A stretch of DNA of 64,000 bases from Lampris incognitus (taxonomy: Eukaryota > Chordata > Actinopteri > Lampriformes > Lampridae). The stretch lies in the NCBI RefSeq assembly GCF_029633865.1, contig NC_079219.1, positions 58,996,002-59,060,001 on the forward strand, written 5' to 3'. The notes below the pieces were generated by a model. That model saw nothing but the letters and a program-made list of their open reading frames with translations, was not told where the DNA came from and ran no database searches. Of the stretch, positions 22,441-32,900 are shown one piece after another. The position numbers were made by a program, and so were the translations under genes. Every line of letters begins with the position of its first letter. Position 1 is the stretch's first letter.

Positions 22441-22982
22441 CAGTCCCACAGTTTTTGCATTTTTGTAATCCGGATAACTTTTCCTCCCAGACGAACATAA
22501 CGGCTAAATGTATAACTAGTCAGACACCCGTTACATCAACAAACAGGATTAGCCTACAAAATTAGCGGTCTTGTGGTTTGCGTGAACAGGGTGTCCTGGG
22601 ATGGAGTCAAATTCCCGGCGAGAGTTATTGTTTCAGTCCGCCCCTGCTCCCAACATATAAAAAGTCAGCGGATAATCCATCCAGCAGACCTTAAAGATGA
22701 AATTACATATGAGCCACGTCACACAGCAGCCGAGCGAATCAGCGTTTGGTCTTGCCCATAAGTCCCAACATAAAGCCCATGGGTAAAAAGTGATGTAATG
22801 CGTCTATTAATACCAACGGTAGCTACTTCTGAAGTGATGAAAAGGCATTAATTCTGTTTACCATTACACTGACACTGCTTTATAAGGGACCTCGCAATAT
22901 CTGCCCTGTGTAAGATTTGATTTTCCAGTAGGGGTTCGTTCACTTCTGCACTTTCTACCTCATCAGATAATGAAAGGTACCT

Positions 22983-23530
22983 TTGTTTAGGTTATTAGAT
23001 TATGGAATGACTGTAAAGATGGCTTTTCTTCTGTGTTTACTTAGTTTTTTTTGAGGGGGGGGTTCCCCTCCCCCTTTTCTCCCCAAATGTACTTGGCCAG
23101 TTACCCTGTTTTCCGATCCCCCCGGTCTCTGCTCCACCCCCTCTGCCGACCCGGGGAGGGCTGCAGACTACCACATGCCTCCTCCCATACATGTGGAGTC
23201 ACCAGCCGCTTCTTTTCACCTGACAGTGAGGAGTTTCACCAGGGGGGCGTAGCGCGTGGGAGGATCACGCTATTTCCCTCGGCCCCCCCCACCCAATCAG
23301 GCACCCCGACTGACCAGAGGAGGCGCTAGTGCAGCGACCAGGACAAATAGCCACATCCGGCTTCCCACCCACAAACACAGCCAATTGTGTCTGTCGGTCT
23401 GTATGTAACACGGGGATTCGAACTGGCGATCCCCGAAATAATGAAATTCATGTTAACCCTTTGTTTGATTTATTAGATTATGGGACAACTATAAAGATTG
23501 TTGTTCTTCTACGTTTTACTTAATTAGTTT
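22983..23530 (+). repeat. Diverged ~65-bp direct repeats flanking a SINE-B
   Basis: 22983-23046 and 23460-23530 share TTATTAGATTATGG, then TAAAGAT and TTCTTCT, then TTTACTTA. They are too long and too diverged to be an ordinary target duplication. They look like an older tandem duplication or a longer repeat split by the SINE. Confidence 0.6.
23064..23437 (-). mobile_element. SINE-B copy 3
   Basis: Reverse copy; the minus-strand B-box-like GTTCGAATCCCCG is present, but the outer tRNA-like head is truncated at about 23437. Confidence 0.8.
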
Positions 23531-23972
23531 CATATGATATTTGCTGGCTGTTCCAGGCCTTTCCACAGTACTTGGTACCTTGTGATAGCAGACAGACCCA
23601 AACTACATGCTGTTGGTTGCGCAGCTGAAGATAGCTTAGCGGCATGTGCTTTACATCAGATTAAGAAAACAGAATGTAGACTGTCAGTCCATCAGTCCGT
23701 CATTCAGTCGCTCGGTAAGTCACTCCCTCCATTTAGCTTTCGATCGACAGACAGACAAAAATAATAGCTCTCTGAAACACAAATCCTGAAGGGCCGCAGT
23801 GTCCGTCATTTGTCGGTAATTTCCTCGCGTACATCTAATTAAGACCCAGTAGGAGTTCACCGACCAAGTAAACGTCAGTGAGCAAGCCCAAAATCATTAC
23901 AGCCCTCAGGATTCAAACACTCAATCCAGAAAGAAAGAAAGAAACATCAAGGACATATGTGTGTGTTTTTGT

Positions 23973-24012
<40 letters not shown>

Positions 24013-24027
24013 CTCCTTGTTCAAGTG
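23531..24027. other. CACNG6 3' flank/3' UTR with GT microsatellite
   Basis: The sequence downstream of the CACNG6 stop (minus strand). It holds a (GT)n tract at 23957-24011. A minus-strand AATAAA (TTTATT at 23469-23474) lies about 550 bp past the stop and could be a poly(A) signal. It falls in repeated sequence, so support is weak. Confidence 0.4.
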
Positions 24028-24248
24028 CTAAGTGGCACTATCTCTGTGAGGCAGACATTTCTGCCAGGGACTGAAGGGAAGAGACAGGATGAGGAACAGG
24101 ACACCTCCGACGATGAGGATGGCTCCGGCAGAGCCCACGCAGGCCATGGACCAGGACAACTCATGGTGTAACGGTACGGAGTGGTCGCTGGACAACAAGG
24201 CCAGCACTGATTGGTGGAAGACCAGGATAGACAGAAGGACCAGAACAC
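24028..24248 (-). CDS. cacng6: CACNG6 coding exon 4 and stop
   Basis: A 221-base exon after the acceptor CCCTACAG. It codes for the rest of TM3, the second extracellular loop ([20 protein letters not shown]), TM4 ([20 protein letters not shown]) and the short tail [14 protein letters not shown]. The TAG is at 24028-24030. Confidence 0.93.
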
Positions 24249-27200
24249 CTGTAGGGATTCGAAAAGGTAAAAGGAGGGGTGGGGATGGAAGAAATTTAAA
24301 ATTAACTGGAGCAACATTTAAACGGTGTTAGCTAGTAGAATTCTTTTTTTCTGTACCACCACTACTACTACTACTGCTATCTGCTGCTCCCGTTAGGGGG
24401 CGCCACAGCGGATCATCCATCTCCATCTCTTCCTGTCCTCCCTCACCACATCCATAAACCTCCTCTTTGGCCTTCCTCTTTCCAGGCAGCTCCATATTCA
24501 GCATATTCATATTCTTTTCTTCTTCTCTATGATCTGTAATATCCATTTAGCGTCAAAGGGAAACCGTCACAGTTGTCAACATGAGCTCTATGTACAGCAG
24601 GGACAAGACCTCCCCAGGCTTCCGTGTGTCTCTGAAACGCTGCAGAAATTGTGTCTGCCGGGAACGTCTGGTGCTGAACGGAGAAAACACACTTCCTGGT
24701 TTGCCGCTATACCTTTGGTGGGCTCCATCAAAATAAGCTATGAAAACGTGAATAACAAAGCTGTATATACAGCGGGTGTTGGGAATGTCAACACATGCCA
24801 TGGAAAGACAGCGATTCATGGGCTGTCAGCCGGTGGCGTCACTGGTGAACACTTTACGGCACAATTTCGGTGAAACTATATATTACAGACGGCTGACAAA
24901 GGAAAACCCGACATGAAGTGTGTTAGTGAGGTGTTGGTCCACCAGGAGCCTCCAGAACCGCTTCGGTGCTCCTTGTGAGATTCTACAAGTCTCTGAACTC
25001 TACAGGAGGGATGGACACCATTCTCCTAGAAGATGTTTCCTCATTTGGTGTTTTGATGATGATGATGGAGAGCGCTGTCTCACACATCGGTCCAAAATCT
25101 CCCATAGGGGTTCAACTGGGTTGAGATGGGGTGACTGTGAAGGCCGTAGCATATGACTTACATCATCTTCATCCTTATCAAACCATTCAGAGACCCCTCG
25201 TGCCCTGGAAGAGACCCCTCCCATCAGGATAGAGATGTCTCATCATAGGATAAAGGTGATCACTCAGAATAACTTTGTATTGATCTGCAGTGACCCTTCC
25301 CTCTAAGGGGACAAGTGGACCCGAACCATGCCAGGAAAATGTCCCCCACAACATAACAGAGCCCCCGGACCCCCTCACTGTTGGGGTCAAGCACTCAGGT
25401 TTTCCTTTAATTTGTCACCCATCTGTGTGTGTGTGTAAAAAGCCACTTATATGAATTCGGGTCACGGGATGCTGGAAGCTATCCCAGCAGTCATTGAGTG
25501 GCAGGTGGGGAGACACCCTGGACAGGCCGCCAGTCCATCTCAGCCCCCCCCCCCCCCCCACACACACACACACACATTCACACCTAGGGACAGTTTAGTT
25601 CGGCCGATTCACCTGACCTACATGTCTTTGGACTGTGGGAGGAAACCCACGCAGACACGGGGAGGACATGCAAACTCCACACAGAGGACGACCTCTGTCC
25701 TCTGTGGGAAGATGGCAGCACGAACTCAGTTTGCAGCGGCTTCACCCAGTACCGACTATGCCGTGTCTTTGTCCACGTCTGCGTCTTAAGTTTGTGTCAT
25801 CGTGTGAAGTTTTTATTTTGAGTTTTGATCTTTTTTTTTTTTTCGTTTGATGGCTGGGAGAGCTGGCATTGGCTCGGCTGAGGGAGCTTGGTCTGCTGCG
25901 TCCTGTGGACGGCCCTGCTCGGAGCTGTGCCCGACAGGAAACAGCGAGGCGGTCTGGCGGCGGCCCCGCCTGGCGTCGAGTGTTTTTGTCTGCGTCTGCG
26001 TTTGTGTCGTCGTGTGGAGTGCGGGGAGGTGTGTCGAGGGTGTCTGGCCGGGACAGCTGGCATTGGGTCGGCGGGGGGAGCCTGGTCTGCTGCGTCCTGT
26101 GGGCCCAGGAACCACAGCCCTGACAGGAGCTTCACCCAAAGAAGAAGCACCGAGGGCGGTCTGACAGGATGTGGAAGCGGGGCGGGCTAAGCTAACTGCT
26201 AGGTCATGCAGACTGGTGGTTCCGACAGTCATCCTGGCTGGCGTTCGCTCTCTGGACGGTGGAGTTTCTGGACTGTGTTGTTAACTGTTTGTGTTTTGTG
26301 TTTTGGGGGGTTTTGGCTTTGTTCTCTGGTTTTGGTGGTGTCGTTTTTGGAAGTTTGGATGTGTTTGTATCGTTTGTGTCGCACTGCTGTGGGCTGGGGG
26401 AAATGAAATATCGTTTCTTTTGTGTACGCCATGACAGAAATGACATTGTTCTTGATTCTTGACCTGGGATGACTCCCAAGGTTGGACAACCCTGGGGTTC
26501 AAACCCAGGACTCCTTGCTGTGAGGCGACCGTGCTAATATGTGTGATAGAGGAGAGAGAGAGAGAGAAAGATGCTAAAAATGGTGACCATTTCCCATCAA
26601 GCCTCAGTGTTGTGTGTCTTGAGGCTCTGTGTGTCTGATGCTGTCCTCCCTAACCTGGAAGTGGAGCTCTATGTCCCTCACAATGAATGTCATTTGTGTC
26701 TCATTTTAACCCCCCCCCCCCCCCAATTTTATCTCTACTACTTAAAGCTGCAAATCTGTAGAGGTCACCTTTACAGAAAAAAACTACTCCCACATGTTGA
26801 TTTTAATAAACCAACGCATGGGAGATGCAAGGACAAGGAAGGACGTCAGCACTCGCCGGATAACATCCCATAAAAGAGCTCTTTTACTCTTTTCCTGGCA
26901 CAAACAGGCTCCGACTCTTATGAGAGGGGGCGGCACGGTGACGCAGTGGTTGGTGCAGTCGCCTCACAGCAAGAAGGTCTTGGGTTCGAGCCCCGAGGTA
27001 GTCCAACCTTGGGGGTCGTCCCGGGTCGTCCTCTGTGTGGAGTTTGCATGTTCTCCCCGTGTCTGGGTGGGTTTCCTCCGGGTGCTCCGGTTTTCTCCCA
27101 CAGTCCAAAGACATGTAGGTCAGGTGACTCGGCCGTACTAAATTGTCCCTAAGTGTGTGTGTGTGTGAATGTGTGTGTGTGTGAGTGAGTGAGTGATGGC

Positions 27201-29569
27201 CTGGCGGCCTGTCCAGAGTGTCTCCCCGCCTGCCGCCCAATGACTGCTGGGATAGGCTCCAGCATCCCCGCGACCCTGGGAGCAGGATAAGCGGTTTGGA
27301 TGATGGATGGGTGGATGTTATGAGAGGAGCCTGGAGAGCCTTCGCCATGATGTCAGTCATTGAATTATAAAAATATCAATCCATTTATAACCCGGACCAG
27401 AAACCTCCCTCCGTAGCTGTTGCAGGACGACAATAGTTGAGGCGTGGGAGAGTTGGAAGGAAATACAAAAAAGAAAATGCAAATTGAGGTCTGCCACTGT
27501 CCTGACTGTCCTCAGGTCTGCCTCTGTCCTCAGGTCTACCAATGTCCTGACTGTCCTCAGGTCTACCACTGTCCTGACTGTCCTCAGGTCTGCCACTGTC
27601 CTCAGGTCAACCACTGTCCTGAGGTCTGCCACTGTCCTCTAGTCCTCAAGTCTACCACTGTCCTGACTGTCCTCATGTTTGAGGTGTTTTCTGCAACTTC
27701 ACAAAACATGGCGAGTCTGTTGCTGCCAAAAAGCGGCTCTTTTGGTGGATGTTACTTGGCGAGCGCTGTTGCCCCAGAGGATTACACCGCAGCCAGGGGT
27801 GCAGCAGCTGGCTGACACGGTCTGGCTCGAGACTGAATCAGTTTAAGAGCTTCTGCTATTCACTGCTTGGACCGACTCCTAACAATGGGGCGTAGGTTAA
27901 ATAATAGCAGGAAACCCCTCGGTGAAGTAGACATGACCTACAGACAGCTGCGAGCTCCACCCACACGGTTACAGTAGTCACAGCAGCACAATATTACAGC
28001 AGTGAAACCTTCAGAAAGGGGTTTTTCTCCACCAGAGCTGAAACGGGTTCACCAGGAGCAGCTTTTCCTCAACGTTTAACCTGGTCGTCTGATTTCTTGT
28101 GACCAGTATCTGGAGGAGGGAACCGACTCGCGTCTGCCGTATTCTCACCTGATAGGATGAAGCAGAAGGATGCGGGCTTCAGGAAGAACTGCACCCCTTT
28201 GCTGAGGGACATGGTGATACAGATGGAGCCCATCACCATCATGGCCAGACTCATCAGAGCCAGGACGGCCGCTGCCAGGTTCAGATCTGAGTTGGGGGGG
28301 ATGAACAGCGGATGTAGCAGAGAGCAGAACGCAACCACAGGTATGGCATAAATCTATTTCATTAAGGGCAAGACTCAGAGACAGGGTAGAAAATGGTCTA
28401 GACCAGGGGTGGGCAGTCTGATCCAGAAAGGGTCAGTGTGGGGGCAGGTCTTTGTTCCAACCAAGCAGTTACACACCTGTGTCTCCTAGTCAAGTTCCTC
28501 AGCAAAGACTCTACTGGTGGATTAGTGGGACCAGGTGTGTAACTACAAAAACCTTCACCCACACCGGACCTTTCTGGATCAGACTGCCCACCCCTGGTCT
28601 AGTGGTTGGTAATATTATTTTTTCAACTTTTTGTTTGGATTTTCCCCCCGTTTTCTCCCCAGTTGTACCTGGCCAGTTACCCCGCTCTCCGAGCCGCCCC
28701 GGTCGCTGCTCCACCCCCTCTGTTGATCCGGGGAGGGCTGCAGACTACCACATGCCTCCTCCCATACATGTGGAGTCACCAGCCGCTTCTTTTCACCTGA
28801 CAGTGAGGAGTTTCACCAGGGGGACGTAGTGTGTGGGAGGATCACGCTATTCCCCCCAGTTCCCCCTCCCTCCTGAACAGGCGCCACGACCGACCAGAGG
28901 AGGCGCTAGTGCAGTGACCAGGACACATACCCACATCCGGCTTCCCACCTGCAGACATGGCCAATTGTGTCTGTAGGGGCGCCTGACCAAGCCGGAGGTA
29001 ACACGGGGATTCGAACCGGCGATCCCCATGTCGGTAGGCAACGGATTAGACCGTCGCGCCACCTGGACGCCCGGTGGTTGGTGATATTATACATCTCATT
29101 TAGCTTCATTCAGGGCAAGTGGAGGAGTATCACTGTTTGTTGTGGTGTGTCTAAACACGTGACAGGAAGACGTAGGGGAGGTGGTGAGGTGGGGGGGGGG
29201 GCTGAGGGAAGGACGGAGGAGGAGAGGGGGGGGGGGTACTTGTGCATGAAGAGTATGACGACATCTCACTTTTGCTGGTTGTCTTCTTGAAGATGACCGC
29301 GTTCTCCCCGGAGGTGAAGAACTTGAAGTACGTGCAGTTCGATTCTGTGGGTTAAGACAACACACCAGAGTGAGGGGAGAGAGACTCTCATGAGTGTGTG
29401 TGCATGCAAACACACACACACATACACATCTACACAAACACACTCATATAGATGGTTGCTGGTACTCGGTGATGTGCCCCCTATGCATCCATGCGCTCTG
29501 TCCTCCCAGGCATCACTCCTATTTATATCCGCTGTGGAGCTGTAGCTGGAATACCCGGAGACACACACG

Positions 29570-29610
<41 letters not shown>

Positions 29611-29932
29611 ACACCCAAGCACAGCACATATGGTACCGCCAGAGAGAGAGAGAGCAGATTGGAGGAAGGAAGAGCAGAAATGGAGGGGTAAGGGTGCAGA
29701 GGGGGAAGCGAGGAACAGGAGGAAGAGCACTGAAGAGAAGATGTGAGGCACAGATAGAGGGTCTGGGGATGAGATGGAGGGGGGAGTAGAGAGAGCGAGA
29801 GGAGAGGCAGATGGAGGGATGGAGAGAGTGGGGGAAGAGAGGGAGCTGCAGATGGAGAAGGAGGTAAAAGGAACGAGATGATACGAGGAAGGAGGGAAAG
29901 AACATGGGGGTTGGTGAATACTGCATTAGACA

Positions 29933-29963
<31 letters not shown>

Positions 29964-32900
29964 TCCCCCCCTTTATTCAAACAAAAACTGTGAAGTAGTC
30001 AGATTCCACTTGGCTTCACAAGCAAATAGTGATGGATGTCCCTCACTGGACGCTATCTGGTCACACAAGAATACACAGACACACACACACAGACCGACAT
30101 GCAAGAATACACAGCAAAACATGTGCATACTCACACACGGGCACACACACACAACACAAACGAATAGTCCATCGACAAATGTGCATACAGCACACACTTA
30201 AAACGAGCACCAACACAACTCTCCCACACAAACGTTACAACATTCAAGCAAACACACTTTCCATATGTACTGATGACTCGTCTGCATTAGCCTGTTAGGC
30301 TCTCTGACCCTGCTGGGGCTGCAGCCATTGAGCCATCACATTCCTGTCCAGCAGGCGTGGAGACGGATAGCCGGAGATGACAGACGGTGCATCGGTACGG
30401 GTCTTTGTGCTAGGGCCGGGAGCCAGAGGCATACAAACAGGGACGTGTAACGGAGGAGCGCGGAAGGCAAAACAATTGTTCTCCTCCGAACACGACGACC
30501 CCACAGTCGGCTGTGACGAGCCATGCGGGCCGACGGTGTTTGGACGAACAAGACACCGTCGGAGAGCAACCCGGCTGCTCTGGCACACCCACAGACCGTC
30601 TCTGAGCCACAAAATTCATCAGCTAGCGAGACACTCTCATCTCGGAGAAGCAGCCACGGACGTGCAAGAAGGCATCGTTCCACGCTTCCCACGTGAGACG
30701 TTAACTCATGCCCGTGCTGATCAGATATCTGCTGTGCGAGCAGATACACATCTCTGCTGTCCTCATTTTCCTCAGTCCTGGCTGTGTCTCAAGTCTCTCC
30801 CTGAGAAAGGTGGCGGTTACAGGAGAGTGTCCCTGGTAAGCACTGGCTTGCCTATCTCTATCTGAACTCTTCCAATACCTGCCTCACTCACAATCTCTGG
30901 GTTGGATTTTCGGACAGAAATAGGTCATTGTGAAGATAAGCGACACACACGCACACGCTGGAGAACCTAGCAGCAGTCGAGTGGTATGAAACGGCTCAGG
31001 AGTGCATCTAAGAAGTGCTGTCACAACACTAAACCCGGGTGCCCATCAGCACAAATAAATCTGCGGTCTGCCCCCTTATCGCCTGTCCACAATATGTGCA
31101 CAGGAGAAGATGCTCTGCAGTCCAGTCAGGGGAGGTGTGGCTCTGAAATGAGCGACGTTTGATCACACCACCATTGTTTTGTATGTAATATACCCACACC
31201 CGCATCTTGCGCCGGTATTGCACGTTATTATGCGTGGAAGTTTGCAGAGCCGCTTCAGTCGGACCTGTCACACTGCTTAATGCCACTGTTTCCGTTCCAC
31301 AGCATCATATTTCTTTAATGACTCAATTTGCACATTATCTGTAGGATGACCCAGATACATACATATGCAGCAGCTTCACATACACAGCCGTCGCCTCTCC
31401 ACCCCTCTGCAGAAATAAGAGCGGATACGCGCACAAACACGAGGCGTGGAGATCTCGGCAACATTGAGGGGATCAGAACATATTCCCCTCATAAGTTTCT
31501 ATATTGTGTCAGAGGGATGCTAAATTCTTTGTTCAGGTTAGTGACGCCGCTAGGGGAAGAAATCGTTAAGAAGCCGTGAATTACTGATACGCATGAGGGC
31601 GATTCTTCCATTAAAGGAGTTTTTCTGTCCCCGGGGTAGATTTTCAAGGGAAAAAAACCCCCAATTATTGTATTTGTTAGAGTCAGGTTGTGTTAGCTTT
31701 GAAAAACAGATTTGTGTCTCAGCGATGATATTTTGATACTTTTTCAATATGTTGAAAATTCAAATGTGGCAGAATTTCCCTGTTTTGGGCTTGTCCCCAA
31801 CCCAGACAGTTTAACTTCCCTCTATAATAAAGTCATAAAAATGGTTAAATTCATTAAGGCGCTACTTTGCATTTTCTCCTAATAATTTAAAAAGACATAT
31901 TTCAAATTCATATGGTTTATACATGTGCAATTTGCACATTTTTATAGTTAAATATGGCTGTCCCTCATACACGTCATTACATCACACCCAATATTTTAGA
32001 GCAACAACGTTTTTTCAAACAACAACAACGCGGTTGCCATGGAAACGGGAAGTGCCAGAGGCGCGTGAGCAGTCATGGCAGAAGCGTGACTTTTTCATGT
32101 CACAAATGTAATGTGAAGGTTTATATGTCCTGACCTGACAGGATGGTTATTACAAGTCATTACCAAACATATTACCAGTTGAGTATTTTACTTCAGAAAT
32201 AAGGAACTTCACTTTATTCACGTATATTCATTGTACATTGTATGCTAGCTAACAAGTTAGCTTAGCAAGTCTAAGACTTAGCCAACCTTTTCTTCGGAAG
32301 TGAAACTTGTCATTACCATCACATTTTGCTGTTACAACTTTGAAAAAGGCATCATGATATCAAACTTATTTTGTAGGACGATCAAAGCTATGCTAAGATA
32401 TTTGTTCATCTCATCTTCAGCCGCTTCTCCGGGGCCGGGTCGTGGTGGCATCAAGCTAAGTAGGACACTCCAGACGTCTCTCCCCCCAGCAATGTCCTCC
32501 AGTTCCTCCTGGGGGATCCCAAGGCGTTCCCAGGCCAGATTGGACATGTAGTCCCTCCAGCGAGTTCTGGGTCTACCCCGGGGTCTCCTCCCAGTTGGCC
32601 ATGCCCGGTAAACCTCCAGAGGAAGGCGCCCAGGAGGCATCCTGATCAGATGCCCGAACCATCTCAACTGGCTCCTTTCGATGGGAAGGAGCAGCAGGTC
32701 TACTTCAAGCTCCCTCTGGATGTCTGAGCTCCTCACCCTATCTCTAAGGCTGAGCCCAGATGGAGGAAGCTCATTTCAGCCGCTTGTGTCCGCGATCTCA
32801 CCCTTTCGGTCACTACCCAAAGCTCGTGACCACAGGTGAGGATTGGAACGAAGACTGACTGGTAAATTGAAAGCTTTGTCTTCCGGCTCAGCTCCCTCTT

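Noticed and set aside
25797-26232. Ala/Arg-rich ORFs up to 139 codons on both strands
   Set aside because: GC-rich retroelement sequence with internal duplication; no conserved protein.
29266-29980. Leu/Ser/Cys-rich ORFs of 130-160 codons on both strands
   Set aside because: Translations of CA, GA and CT microsatellites.
30295-30865. 162-codon + ORF and 137-codon antisense ORF in CACNG6 intron 1
   Set aside because: No domain, mutual overlap and no splice or Kozak support. The local hairpin at 30530-30562 is too short to be notable.
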